64,000 bases of DNA from Paenibacillus ginsengihumi DSM 21568 (GTDB taxonomy: Bacteria; Bacillota; Bacilli; Paenibacillales; NBRC-103111), in the NCBI RefSeq assembly GCF_000380965.1, contig NZ_KB905558.1, forward strand, positions 54,305 through 118,304. The letters run 5' to 3'. The notes beneath the pieces were generated by a model that did not search any database, was not told where the DNA came from, and saw nothing but the letters and a program-made list of their open reading frames with translations. The position numbers were made by a program, and so were the translations under genes. Shown here piece after piece: positions 41,957 to 50,546 of this stretch. Position 1 is the first letter of the stretch. Each line of letters starts with the position of its first letter.

Positions 41957-42937
41957 TCAGGAATGAGCCTTCGCGGCGGCAATGCGCTTTTTTTCCCGCT
42001 TGGCGACCGCCAAATACGATTTCAGCTCCAGCACCAGCTGCAGGAGCGCCGCGCGCACTTCGAATTCCTCCCGCGTGGAAGGTAGGTCCATGCTCCGGAA
42101 CTGCTCCTCCAATTCGTGCAAGCCTTGCTCGGAACGCCCCGTGTAATAGTCGGCTTTCACATCCTCGCTCAAGTTGTCGAAGATGGACGCCAGAAGCTCG
42201 CCGGGCGGCAGCGTCCGGTACACCCGGGCAACGAGCCGCACCATGCGGTCGATGGAATCGAGCTGCTGCTTGCGCATATAAAAGTAGGCGGTCCACCCCT
42301 CGTCGCCGCCGCGCAGCGAGTTGGCCCTGGCCCGGTCCGCGGCCGCCAGCGCGCCGTTTAGCGCATCCTCTGCGTCCAGCAGCTCCTGACCGTTCCAGAT
42401 GTGCTCATTGTCGCGCAGATGCATGGCGATTTCGTTGAATATGCGGGAGAAATCGTGCTCCAGCCGCTGCTTGTAGCGCATCAGCCGCTCGTCCTCCTTC
42501 GGCATATAAACAATATTGATCAGCGTCGCCGTTCCAAGGCCTACGACAAGAAGCGCGATCTCGTTCAGCAGCAGCCCGGCCTCCAGCTTGCCCGCGGCAA
42601 ACACGTGAAACATCGTAACCGATCCGGTCACGGCGCCCTCCTTCAGCTGCCACTTGACCAGCAGCGGCATGAACAGCAGCACGAACAGCCCGACCGTCCA
42701 ATACTGAAAGCCGCACGCCCAGAACAAGGCGAAGGCGATCAGAAGCCCGAGCACGGACGCAGCGATGCGCTGAAAGGAAGTGCGGATGCCCTTCTTCTTC
42801 GTCACATCGATGCCCAGCATGGCGAGCAGCCCGGCGGAATGCGGGGAGTCGAGCCCGAGCGCCTGGGCCAAATACATCGCAGCGACGACCGCCGCCGTCG
42901 TTTTCCAAATGCGAAATCCCCATATGCGGTATCCCAT
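41957..42937 (-). CDS. Aromatic acid exporter-like membrane protein (ArAE/DUF939)
   Basis: A 326-residue protein. The N-terminal half has about five membrane segments, starting GYRIWGFRIWKTTAAVVAAM; the C-terminal half is a soluble helical domain (about 160-326, RLMRYKQRLEHDFSRIF onward). This matches the YqjA/DUF939 Gram-positive members of the aromatic-acid exporter family. ATG 42937 follows GGAGGGG. It is downstream of a repeat-bearing intergenic region and upstream of cotE; the substrate is unknown. Confidence 0.82.
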   Translation of the reverse strand: MGYRIWGFRIWKTTAAVVAAMYLAQALGLDSPHSAGLLAMLGIDVTKKKGIRTSFQRIAASVLGLLIAFALFWACGFQYWTVGLFVLLFMPLLVKWQLKEGAVTGSVTMFHVFAAGKLEAGLLLNEIALLVVGLGTATLINIVYMPKEDERLMRYKQRLEHDFSRIFNEIAMHLRDNEHIWNGQELLDAEDALNGALAAADRARANSLRGGDEGWTAYFYMRKQQLDSIDRMVRLVARVYRTLPPGELLASIFDNLSEDVKADYYTGRSEQGLHELEEQFRSMDLPSTREEFEVRAALLQLVLELKSYLAVAKREKKRIAAAKAHS

Positions 42938-43060
42938 GAATGTTGCCCCTCCGAAGCGTAGATGAAGCCGGCCGTTCCGGTACACCCATCATAGCTTGTC
43001 CAGCTTTTTTTCTCAATCGGATCTAACGCGCGCAGGCTCAGCGGCCGCATCAACTGGCAC

Positions 43061-43117
43061 GCGCGGGCAGGCGCGCTGGATAGCCGCAGCGCGGGAACCT
43101 GGCGCGCCTGCCCGCGC
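43061..43117. repeat. 16-bp perfect inverted repeat
   Basis: GCGCGGGCAGGCGCGC (43061-43076) and GCGCGCCTGCCCGCGC (43102-43117) can form a very stable hairpin with a 25-base loop. There is no T-run. It may terminate the ABC permease transcript or be a REP-like element. Confidence 0.8.
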
Positions 43118-43122
43118 CCTTC

Positions 43123-43208
43123 AAGCACAGCTTCCCGTCCCTACCGCTTCTATGCTCCGCTCGTTAAGCACAGCTTCCCGTCCCTACCGCTTCTATGCTC
43201 CGCTCGTT
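43123..43208. repeat. Perfect 43-bp tandem duplication
   Basis: Two identical 43-bp units, 43123-43165 and 43166-43208, each beginning AAGCACAGCTTCCCGTCCC and ending CTCCGCTCGTT. Absence of any mismatch suggests a recent event or homogenisation. Confidence 0.95.
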
Positions 43209-43346
43209 CGGAAAGCGGTGCGTTCCGCTGACGCCGCACGCCTGGACAGGCTAGAGGAGCCTTGTTCCCTTGCCTGCTGCGGCAGCAGACGACTGCCTCC
43301 TCGCTGCTTGATCGCGAGAGCGCCGCTCGCATGCAGCCAAACTGCC

Positions 43347-44159
43347 TCACAAGCGATGGCTGACCAGACGCTTCTCCAAATAGGCGACGGCCTGATACAT
43401 CAGCGCTGCGGCGATGGCGATAATCAACACGCTGCCGATGACGAGCGTGAAATTGAATACCTGGAACCCGTAAATAATGAGATAGCCCAGCCCTTCCTTC
43501 GATACGAGGAACTCGCCGACGATGACGCCGACCCACGACAGCCCTACGTTCACCTTGAGCGTCGAGACGATGGTCGGGTACGAGGCGGGCAATATCGCTT
43601 TAACGAACACTGCGCGGCGGTTGCCGCCGAATATTCTCACGACTTTGACGTAGTTCGGATCAACCTCGCGAAAGCTGGTGTATACGACGAGGATCGTTAT
43701 AATTACGGTCAACGAGAGCGTCGTGGCGATAATGGCCAGCACGCCCGGTCCGAGCGCGACGATAAAGAGCGGCCCGAGCGCCACCTTCGGCAAGGCGTTC
43801 AGCACGACGATATAGGGGTCGAGCACGCGGGACAGGAACGGCGACCACCAGATCAGCGCCGCGATCGCTGTGCCGAGCAGCGTCCCCAGCACGAAGCCGA
43901 CGACCGTCTCCCACAGCGTCACCCGAATGTGGACGAGCAGTGTCCCGTCCTGCCACTTCTCCAGCAGCAGCTGCGCGACGCGGCTGGGCGAGCTGAACAG
44001 CAGACCGTCGATCCACTGCAGCCGGGCGGCAGCCTCCCAAAGCGCGAAAAAGAGCGCGAGCAGGCTGAACTGGGTCAGCCGCACCCAAAATGTACGCACC
44101 CGCTCCTGCGCGCGGTATTGGCGATAGACTGTTTCCGTCATGCTCTTCTCTTGCTTCAT
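43347..44159 (-). CDS. ABC transporter permease, SsuC/TauC/NMT1 type
   Basis: A 270-residue permease with about six membrane segments. The cytoplasmic EAA loop that contacts the ATPase is visible around [28 protein letters not shown] 44159 follows GGGGGG and overlaps the stop of the ATPase gene by 4 bases. With the ATPase and lipoprotein upstream it forms a sulfonate/taurine/nitrate/pyrimidine-precursor type importer; the ligand is not evident. Confidence 0.87.
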   Translation of the reverse strand: MKQEKSMTETVYRQYRAQERVRTFWVRLTQFSLLALFFALWEAAARLQWIDGLLFSSPSRVAQLLLEKWQDGTLLVHIRVTLWETVVGFVLGTLLGTAIAALIWWSPFLSRVLDPYIVVLNALPKVALGPLFIVALGPGVLAIIATTLSLTVIITILVVYTSFREVDPNYVKVVRIFGGNRRAVFVKAILPASYPTIVSTLKVNVGLSWVGVIVGEFLVSKEGLGYLIIYGFQVFNFTLVIGSVLIIAIAAALMYQAVAYLEKRLVSHRL

Positions 44160-44953
44160 CGGGCACGCCCCCCTTCTCCGCCTGCTTCCATATCTTCAAA
44201 GTGCTTCCACAGCGTGTGGAACAGCTCCTGAAAGCCGGCCCGCTCGCGCGCCGAGAACGGCACGGCCTGGCGGATGGCGTCCGGCACTTCCACCTCGCTG
44301 CGAATGCGGCCCGGATTCGGCTCCAGCACGACAATACGGTCGCTCATCGCGATCGCCTCCGTTATGTCATGGGTCACGAGCAGCGCCGTCTTGCCGCGCG
44401 ATTTGAGCGTCTCCCACACCAGGTCCTCAAGCTGCAGCTTGGTCTGGTAATCGAGCGCCGAGAACGGCTCGTCGAGCAGCAAAATGTCCGGCTCCGTCGC
44501 CAGCGTCCGGGCCAGCGCCACCCGCTGCCTCATCCCGCCGGAAAGCTGGTGTGGATACCTCTCCGCGTGAGCTGCCAGCCCCAACTCGGCGAGCAGCTCG
44601 GATACGGCCTGCTTCCCCTTGCCGTCCAGCCGCCCGAGCATCTCCAGCCCGAAGGCGGCATTGGCGAAAATCGACCGCCACGGGAACAAATAATCCTGCT
44701 GCAGCATATAGCCGACCTTCGGCGCGCCGCTCGGCCCGCCGACCGGTTCGCCGAAGGCCGTCACCGTCCCCGAGGTCGGCACAAGCAAGCCGCTGATCAG
44801 CGAGAGCAGCGTCGTCTTGCCGCAGCCGCTCGGCCCGATCAGGCTGACGAATTCCCCCCGCCTCACGCGGAGATCGATATCCCGAAGCGCCAGAAAGGCG
44901 CCTTTCTCATTGACAAAAACATGAGAGACACCTGCAAGTTCGATCGCAGTCAT
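44156..44953 (-). CDS. ABC transporter ATPase, SsuB/TauB type
   Basis: A 265-residue ATPase: Walker [10 protein letters not shown] (about 40-48), Q-loop LQQDYLFPW, signature LSGGMRQR, Walker [13 protein letters not shown] and H-loop [11 protein letters not shown] 44953 follows AAGGAGG. It is the middle gene of a three-gene importer, coupled to the permease. Confidence 0.92.
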   Translation of the reverse strand: MTAIELAGVSHVFVNEKGAFLALRDIDLRVRRGEFVSLIGPSGCGKTTLLSLISGLLVPTSGTVTAFGEPVGGPSGAPKVGYMLQQDYLFPWRSIFANAAFGLEMLGRLDGKGKQAVSELLAELGLAAHAERYPHQLSGGMRQRVALARTLATEPDILLLDEPFSALDYQTKLQLEDLVWETLKSRGKTALLVTHDITEAIAMSDRIVVLEPNPGRIRSEVEVPDAIRQAVPFSARERAGFQELFHTLWKHFEDMEAGGEGGRAR

Positions 44954-45078
44954 CGTATCCGCCTCCTTCTTATCCGGACTTCATTCACTCCCTCTCCCGA
45001 CGGCGGCAAGGCGTACAGGGGCGAGGTAACGCTCCGCAAGCGCATAGCCCCCTTCGCCCATCGCCGAATTTTTCCTGA

Positions 45079-46098
45079 TTACTTCGCGTGCTGCTTCGCT
45101 TTCTCGGCAAAACGGTTATCCACCAACGTCTCGTGGCTGACGCGCTGCTTCAGTTCGCCGGCCGATTCCATGACGTCCTGCAAGTTGTTCCATTCCTGCT
45201 CGTCGACGACGCCGTCCGCGGCGAACGAGCCTTGCTCCTTGTAGCGCTTGACGGAATCTGTCAACACCCCTTTATCCGTATCCTGGAAAAACGGAGCGAT
45301 CGCTTCCGCAATGTCCTCCGCGCTGGCCGCCTGCACCCATCGCTGCGCCTTCTGCACCGCATTGGCGAATTTTTGCACGATATCTCCGTTTTTGCCGATA
45401 AAGCTCTTTTTGGCCATAAACACGGTGTACGGCAGCTTGCCGCTTTCTATTCCGAACGAGGCGACGACATGGCCTTTGCCCTCTTTCTCGAACATCGTCG
45501 CTTGCGGCTCGAACAGCTGCACATATTCGCCGGTTCCCGAGGCAAACGCGGCGGGAATATTGGCGAAATCGACGTTTTGAATCAGGTTCAGATCGACTTG
45601 CGGGTCGATGCCGTGCTTCTTGAGCGTGAATTCGCCGGCCATTTGCGGCATTCCGCCTTTGCGCTGACCGAGAAAGGTCGAGCCCTTCAGCTGGCTCCAG
45701 TCGAAAAGCCCCTCAGCCGGCTTGCGGGCGACCAGAAACGTTCCGTCCGTCTGCGTCAGTTGGGCGAAATTGATGACCGGATCGCCCGCCCCCTGCTGAT
45801 GCACATAAATGGATGTTTCGGACCCGACGAGCGCGATGTCGATCCCTCCGGACAGCAACGCCGTCATCGTCTTATCGCCGCCGAAGGTCGTCGTCAACTC
45901 CACGTCCAGCCCTTCTTCCTTAAAAAAGCCCTTTTGCAGCGCGGCATATTGCGGCGCATAAAAGATCGAGCGCGTCACTTCCCCGACCCGCACCTTTGCC
46001 GCCCCTCCGCTCTGCGTCCCCCCGCATCCCGCCAGCGCGGCGGCGAGCGTCAGGCAGACCGCGAGCGCAGCGGCAATCCAGCTGCTCCTTTGACTCAT
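45079..46098 (-). CDS. ABC transporter substrate-binding lipoprotein, NMT1/THI5-like
   Basis: A 339-residue lipoprotein with lipobox LAGC (Cys25), then an NMT1-like periplasmic fold. YAPQYAALQKGFFKEEGLDVEL (in parts) and GGDKTMTALLSGGIDIALVG are family features shared with sulfonate (SsuA), nitrate and thiamine-precursor binders. No TPP riboswitch or other regulatory RNA is recognisable upstream, so the ligand is open. ATG 46098 follows GGGAGGG. A gap of 125 bases separates it from the ATPase gene. Confidence 0.87.
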   Translation of the reverse strand: MSQRSSWIAAALAVCLTLAAALAGCGGTQSGGAAKVRVGEVTRSIFYAPQYAALQKGFFKEEGLDVELTTTFGGDKTMTALLSGGIDIALVGSETSIYVHQQGAGDPVINFAQLTQTDGTFLVARKPAEGLFDWSQLKGSTFLGQRKGGMPQMAGEFTLKKHGIDPQVDLNLIQNVDFANIPAAFASGTGEYVQLFEPQATMFEKEGKGHVVASFGIESGKLPYTVFMAKKSFIGKNGDIVQKFANAVQKAQRWVQAASAEDIAEAIAPFFQDTDKGVLTDSVKRYKEQGSFAADGVVDEQEWNNLQDVMESAGELKQRVSHETLVDNRFAEKAKQHAK

Positions 46099-46276
46099 GT
46101 GCAATCCCTCCCACCCCCGCGACGTTCGAGCTTTGTCGCGATCGCTTGCTGTCATCCTATGCATGAGCCCAGACAATGGTGAGGGCTGCAGCCGTGCAGG
46201 ACGCAAAGATGCGAAAGGATACGCGCCCGCCCTGGCGGCTTTAGCGACAAGACCGCGCACGCGGCGATACTGCCGA

Positions 46277-46301
46277 ACCTTGCCTTCGGCAAGGTCCTTT
46301 A
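46277..46301 (-). repeat. Second copy of the 25-bp hairpin found at 1325-1349
   Basis: The minus-strand sequence TAAAGGACCTTGCCGAAGG, continuing GCAAGGT, differs from the 1325 copy at one position. Here no T-run follows. Confidence 0.65.
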
Positions 46302-46342
46302 GCGCGCAACTTCGCTGCGACGGAGATACTCGGCCCGCGACC

Positions 46343-46551
46343 CTCGAGCTCCGCGTTTACGTTTGAACTCCATGTAAGCGTGCGAACTCTCCGTTAGCGT
46401 GCGGAATCCACGTAAACATGCGAGCTCCGCATTGGCGTGCGGAATCCACGTCAACGTGCAGACTCCGCGTTGGCGTGCGGAATCCACGTAAACATGCAAG
46501 CTCCGCATTGGCGTGCGGAATCCACGTCAACGTGCAGACTCCGCATTGGCG
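46343..46551. repeat. 19-bp degenerate tandem array, 11 units
   Basis: Eleven adjacent 19-bp units without gaps (11 x 19 = 209 bases). Typical units are TGCGGAATCCACGTAAACA, TGCGAGCTCCGCATTGGCG, TGCGGAATCCACGTCAACG and TGCAGACTCCGCGTTGGCG. Units 4-11 also form a 76-bp higher-order repeat (units 4-7 repeat as 8-11 with few changes). The first three units are more diverged. 19 is not a multiple of 3 and stops occur, so it is not a coding repeat. No spacers of unique sequence exist, so it is not CRISPR. Confidence 0.9.
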
Positions 46552-46579
46552 CTGCCCCTTCCCGGAGGCGGGCAAATCC

Positions 46580-46761
46580 TGCAAAAAATGCAACATTTTC
46601 CGCATCTTCGGCGCAAGAAGCAGGGGAATGTTGTATTTTGTGCAACAATTTAGGCGAGATTGGTTTCAAATCGAGGCGCATAACCCGAAATGTTGCACTT
46701 TCTACAACAATGAGCGGCAAGTGCAGGATATCTCCCCGTTTTTGTTGTACAAAATACAACA
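46580..46761. repeat. Cluster of four TGTTG...CAACA palindromic elements
   Basis: Three 19-bp elements share TGTTG-N9-CAACA: 46629-46647, 46691-46709 and 46743-46761. A shorter variant ends GCAACA at 46580-46595. Start-to-start spacing is about 49-62 bases. The inner nine bases are A/T-rich and partly palindromic. They may be protein binding sites or small hairpins. Confidence 0.75.
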
Positions 46762-47345
46762 TTTGCTGACTCTACTGAAAATTGGGCGGTAACCACCGAC
46801 AATCCCGAAGGTGACGACGAATGGCGAAAGGAATCGCTCGTCACAGGCGTCTCTTCCCGCAGGATCGGCTCGTACAGCGTATTGGGGCACGGGACCCACC
46901 TGGGACACTGGTGCCCCGCCTATCTGGTCGCCTATCTGGCCACCAATATCCTCTCTAACGAAAGTGACAAACGCTATTTTGCTGAATCGTACCCTGTTTA
47001 AAATGTAACGCTGGCCAGGGAGCGCTATTTTGTCAAAAACGCTGAATCGGGTAGCCGAAAACGCGAAATAAGGCTGCTCACTTGCGTTACAATTTCAAAT
47101 CGAGCGTTTTGAGCGAAATAAGCTCTGTGGCTAGCGTTAGCTTAAGGTCTGCCCGGCAAAACGGGAGTGTAAGGCAAGCCAAACGAGGCTTGCAACGTGA
47201 GGCTAGCCAAGCAAGCAATCCATTCCCGTAAGCTCGGGTCCGCCGATCGCAAGTGCTGGCGACGGTTCCCTGGCAGAGAACGTAAAGCAAGCAATCCGCC
47301 TTGGCAGCGATTCAGAAGCGAGCCGCAGGTCGTGCCTCCTTCCAT
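46762..47345. other. Gene-free part of the repeat island
   Basis: No credible gene. It contains the 46810-46851 repeat, two CGCTATTTTG and two CGCTGAATCG motifs (about 46970-47050), and AAGCAAGCAATCC twice (about 47208 and 47287). ORFs called across it lack ribosome binding sites. Confidence 0.55.
46810..46851 (+). repeat. Short dispersed repeat resembling 10157-10197
   Basis: About 81 per cent identical by hand to 10157-10197; both intergenic. Confidence 0.35.
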
Positions 47346-47505
47346 GGTCTCCTTCGCGGACCTGCGGCTTGGGGTCCTTCTTCCCGGTCTCCTTCGCGGA
47401 CCTGCGGCTTGGGGCCCTTCTTGCCGGTTTCCTTCGCGGACCTGCGGCTTGGATTCTTTCTTGCCGGTCTCCTTCGCGGACCTGCGGCTTGGGGCCTTTC
47501 TTCAC
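47346..47505. repeat. 40-bp tandem repeat, 4 units
   Basis: Four adjacent 40-bp units starting at 47346, 47386, 47426 and 47466. Each begins GGTCTCCTTCGCGGACCTGC (third unit GGTTT) and continues GGCTTGG. Variation is confined mainly to the last ~13 bases. 40 is not a multiple of 3, so it is not a coding repeat. Confidence 0.92.
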
Positions 47506-47621
47506 GATACGCCTCCCTTGATCCTACTCAGCCTCAGCTGCTTTTCGTACCTGGCTGCAATCTGCGCTCCATGTCCATAATACCCTGGGACAGATTCATT
47601 GCCGGGCCCGGGAAGTTCAAA

Positions 47622-47653
47622 GACAAAAAAACCGCCCCTCGCCCGAGGAGCAG
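47622..47653 (-). terminator. Terminator after the M32 carboxypeptidase gene
   Basis: Minus-strand CTGCTCCTC and GAGGGGCGG pair (with two G-T pairs) around GGGC, followed by seven T. Confidence 0.75.
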
Positions 47654-47687
47654 TTCATGAAGCCGGACCGTGCCGTACTAAAGCCGG

Positions 47688-49196
47688 CTACAGCTTATAA
47701 ATATCGGTATATTTCTCCGTAAGATAGTCCATCAAATAGTCGGGATTCAGTTCCTCTCCGGTCACCTGCAGCACAATGTCGTTCGGCGTCAGCAGCTTGC
47801 CGTGCCGGTAGATGCGCTCCGCGAGCCAATCCTTGACCGGCAGCAGCTCCCCGGCCTCCACCTTGGCGTCAACATCGGGCATCTCCCGGCGAATGGTCCG
47901 GGAGAATTGGGCCGCATACATGTTGCCGAGCGCGTAGGACGGGAAGTAGCCGAAGGCGCCGCCCGACCAGTGAACGTCCTGCAGCACCCCTTCTCCGTCG
48001 TGGGACGGCTCGACGCCCAAATATTCGCGGTATTTCTCGTTCCATACGTTCGGCAGCTCGGACGCCTTCACGTCGCCGTTCATCAGCGCCTTCTCGATCT
48101 CGTAGCGGACCATGATATGCAGATTATAGGTCAATTCATCGGCCTCGATGCGAATGAGCGACGGCTTCACCTCGTTCGTCGCCCGGTAAAAGGCTTCCGC
48201 GGACACGCTATCGAATTGGCCCGGGTAATTGCGCTGCAAATCCGGGTAGTAGCGGTTCCAGAAGGCGCGGCTGCGGCCGATCATATTTTCCCAAAAGCGG
48301 GACTGCGACTCGTGAATGCCCATCGATGTGCCGGTGCACAGCGGCGTGCCGATCAGTTCCTTCGAGATGTTCTGCTCGTACAAGGCGTGGCCGCCCTCGT
48401 GGATCGTGCCGAACAAGGCGCTGTTGACGTCGTCCGGAAGATAGCGCGTCGTAATCCGCACATCGCCCGGATTCAGGCCTGTCGCGAACGGATGCACCGT
48501 CTCGTCCAGCCGGCCTGCCGCGAAGTCGTAGCCCATCTGTTCCAGAATAAACAGGCTGAACTGCTTCTGTTTTTCCTTGTCGAACGTCTGTCTGAGGAAG
48601 GACGTATCCGGCTTGTTGCCCGATTCCATGATGGCGGCGAGCAGCGGCACCGCCTTCTCCCGCAGCGCGCCGAACACCTGGTCGAGCTTTGACACCGTCA
48701 TGCCGGGCTCGTACATATCGAGCAGCGTGTTGTATTTGTGGCCTTCCCATCCCCACAGATCGATAAATTCGAGATTGGTTGCCACGATTTTCTCTATGTA
48801 TGGCTGAAACATGGCGAAGTCCGCCTTCTCCTTCGCTTCCTCCCAGACCGATTCGGCCTGCGAGGTCAGCACGACGTATTCCTGGTAGCGCTTCGGCGGT
48901 ATTTTCACGCTGCGATCGTATTCCCTCCGGCATTCCTCGACGATGCGCCGGTCGATGACGGACAGTTGGGACAACGTTTCCGGCGACCCGAATTCCTCCA
49001 AAAATGAGCCCATTTCCTCGGAGACGGACATCCGAAACAGCTCTCCGGACAGCACGCCGACAACCTCCGAGCGGGCATCGAGGCCTTTTTTGGGCGCGCC
49101 CGTGCGCATATCCCAATAGATGAGCCCGATCGCTTCCTCGTAGCTTTTCATTTTTTTCAAAAACGCGCGAAATTCGGCCAAACGCTTCTCATTCAT
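47688..49196 (-). CDS. Metallocarboxypeptidase, family M32 (Taq type)
   Basis: A 502-residue zinc carboxypeptidase. The metal motif is HEGGH in IHEGGHALYEQ (about 265-275) with a downstream HESQSRFWEN helix that supplies the third ligand, both typical of M32. It removes C-terminal residues other than proline from peptides in the cytoplasm. B. subtilis YpwA is the likely counterpart. ATG 49196 follows GGGG at 8 bases. It stands alone, with its own promoter and terminator, downstream of a divergent HesB-like gene. Confidence 0.93.
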   Translation of the reverse strand: MNEKRLAEFRAFLKKMKSYEEAIGLIYWDMRTGAPKKGLDARSEVVGVLSGELFRMSVSEEMGSFLEEFGSPETLSQLSVIDRRIVEECRREYDRSVKIPPKRYQEYVVLTSQAESVWEEAKEKADFAMFQPYIEKIVATNLEFIDLWGWEGHKYNTLLDMYEPGMTVSKLDQVFGALREKAVPLLAAIMESGNKPDTSFLRQTFDKEKQKQFSLFILEQMGYDFAAGRLDETVHPFATGLNPGDVRITTRYLPDDVNSALFGTIHEGGHALYEQNISKELIGTPLCTGTSMGIHESQSRFWENMIGRSRAFWNRYYPDLQRNYPGQFDSVSAEAFYRATNEVKPSLIRIEADELTYNLHIMVRYEIEKALMNGDVKASELPNVWNEKYREYLGVEPSHDGEGVLQDVHWSGGAFGYFPSYALGNMYAAQFSRTIRREMPDVDAKVEAGELLPVKDWLAERIYRHGKLLTPNDIVLQVTGEELNPDYLMDYLTEKYTDIYKL

Positions 49197-49227
49197 ACGC
49201 TTTTCCCCTTTCCGTCAGCATATATCG

Positions 49228-49256
49228 ATCATACTTTTTCTTGAACGGAGAAGCAA
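49228..49256 (-). promoter_or_regulatory. Promoter of the M32 carboxypeptidase gene
   Basis: Minus-strand TTGCTT, 17 bases, TATGAT. It overlaps the proposed divergent promoter at 49241-49270. Confidence 0.55.
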
Positions 49257-49270
49257 ATATCGTGTACATT
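49241..49270 (+). promoter_or_regulatory. Candidate promoter of the HesB-like gene
   Basis: TTGAAC, 18 bases, TACATT, about 115 bases before the start. Confidence 0.4.
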
Positions 49271-49383
49271 AAATGAGACGTCTATGACGAGCGAACGATC
49301 TTTGCGTCGCCCGGCCGCCGACTGCGGCCGCTGAACATTTACCGTGGATGACCGTCAAATTTTCAGGAAGAGAGGTAAATGAT

Positions 49384-49725
49384 ATGCATATTGCTTTCAC
49401 CGCGGCGGCTGCCGATGCTATCGGCCAAGCGATGAGCCGCGCCAAGAAGGGCCGGCTTAAGCTGGTATACGATACGGAAGGCTGCGGCTGCGCGGTAAGC
49501 GGGGTTCCGGCGCTCTGGATCGTGGACGAGCCCGTCGGGCGCGAATCGGTTTATTCAGGCGAGCCGTTCGAGGTGTGGGTTGAAACGAAGGACGAGGTGT
49601 TCTTCGAGGACCGCATGACGATCGACTATATGGAGGACGGCCTTCGCTACGTGCTGAAGAGCAGCAGCCAAATATATAGCGCCTACATGAACCTGATCGA
49701 CAAGCGCCCCTCATCGGAAGCTTAG
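49384..49725 (+). CDS. HesB/IscA-like iron-sulfur biosynthesis family protein (YqkB-like)
   Basis: A 113-residue protein of the HesB/YadR fold. The segment LKLVYDTEGCGCAVSGVP (Cys34 and Cys36) resembles B. subtilis YqkB. The C-terminal CGC motif of true A-type Fe-S carriers is absent, so a classical cluster-carrier role is doubtful. ATG 49384 follows GAGAGG at about 8 bases; an upstream in-frame ATG is not supported. It lies 48 bases before the carbonic anhydrase gene. Confidence 0.8.
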   Translation: MHIAFTAAAADAIGQAMSRAKKGRLKLVYDTEGCGCAVSGVPALWIVDEPVGRESVYSGEPFEVWVETKDEVFFEDRMTIDYMEDGLRYVLKSSSQIYSAYMNLIDKRPSSEA

Positions 49726-49773
49726 GTTGGGCTATGACTTGCTAACAATAAAAAAACTTTTGGTAGGACGTGG

Positions 49774-50376
49774 ATGAATATGAGCTTGCTGGACAACATC
49801 GTCTCGCACAATGAACAGTTTGTCGAGAACAAGCAGTACGAGCAGTTCCTGACTTCGAAATTCCCGGATAAAAAGATGGTCATTCTCACCTGCATGGACA
49901 CCCGCTTGACGGAGCTGCTGCCGCGAGCGATGAATCTGCGCAACGGCGACGCCAAAATTATTAAAAACGCCGGAGCGCTCGTCTCGCACCCGTTCGGCAG
50001 CATCATGCGCAGTCTGATCGTCGCCGTGTACGATCTGTCGGCAGAAGAAGTGTTCGTCGTCGGCCACTACGATTGCGGCATGACGGGCCTCAACTCGGAG
50101 AAGGTGCTGGCCAAGGCCCGCGAAAGAGGCGTGCCGGACAAGCTCATTCGCATGCTGGAGCATGCCGGCATCGAGCTGGACAAGTTCCTGACCGGCTTCG
50201 AGCGCGTCCACGACAGCGTGCTGAACAGCGTCGAGGTAATCCGCAATCACCCGCTGCTGCCCGCCAATCTGCCTGTCCACGGCCTCATTATCAGCCCCGA
50301 AACCGGTCGACTGGACGTTATCACCGACGGCTACGAATATATCGCGAGCCGGGAACAAGGCAAGACCAGACGCTGA
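49774..50376 (+). CDS. Beta-class carbonic anhydrase
   Basis: A 200-residue zinc enzyme. The ligand and dyad residues are clear: Cys40-X-Asp42-X-Arg44 in LTCMDTRL and His98-X2-Cys101 in VGHYDCG. It interconverts CO2 and bicarbonate in the cytoplasm. It resembles the B. subtilis YtiB/YvdA group. ATG 49774 follows TAGGACGTGG; a second ATG two codons later is possible. Confidence 0.92.
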   Translation: MNMSLLDNIVSHNEQFVENKQYEQFLTSKFPDKKMVILTCMDTRLTELLPRAMNLRNGDAKIIKNAGALVSHPFGSIMRSLIVAVYDLSAEEVFVVGHYDCGMTGLNSEKVLAKARERGVPDKLIRMLEHAGIELDKFLTGFERVHDSVLNSVEVIRNHPLLPANLPVHGLIISPETGRLDVITDGYEYIASREQGKTRR

Positions 50377-50546
50377 TAGGGCGGACCAGGTGCCGCTGAG
50401 ACCGGATCGCCGCAAGCTACCGCGCGCCGCGATGGGCGGGGCGGCGACGCTTCGCATAGAGGCAGCCGCCGGAGCGCTCCTGCCGCTGCGGCGTTTGGCC
50501 GGCGGCGGGACGGCAGGCCAGCGGTGTGGCAGTGCGGCCTCCCCCT

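Larger units (their letters stand above)
42938..43346. other. Gene-free region with inverted repeat and tandem duplication
   Basis: No credible gene in about 409 bases. It contains a 16-bp perfect inverted repeat (43061-43117) and a perfect 43-bp tandem duplication (43123-43208), listed separately. Confidence 0.6.

Noticed and set aside
46099..46342. TPP riboswitch upstream of the NMT1-type importer
   Set aside because: The CTGAGA and ACCTGA core boxes in the right order are absent.
46343..46551. CRISPR array
   Set aside because: Units are contiguous with no unique spacers, repeats are too short and degenerate, and no cas gene is near.
46299..46762. Minus- and plus-strand ORFs across the repeat island as genes
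   Set aside because: The repeat period (19) is not a multiple of 3, several frames are equally open, and no ribosome binding site or family is visible.
47203..47660. Overlapping ORFs across the 40-bp repeats as repeat proteins
   Set aside because: Unit length breaks the frame in each copy and both strands give similar low-complexity peptides.
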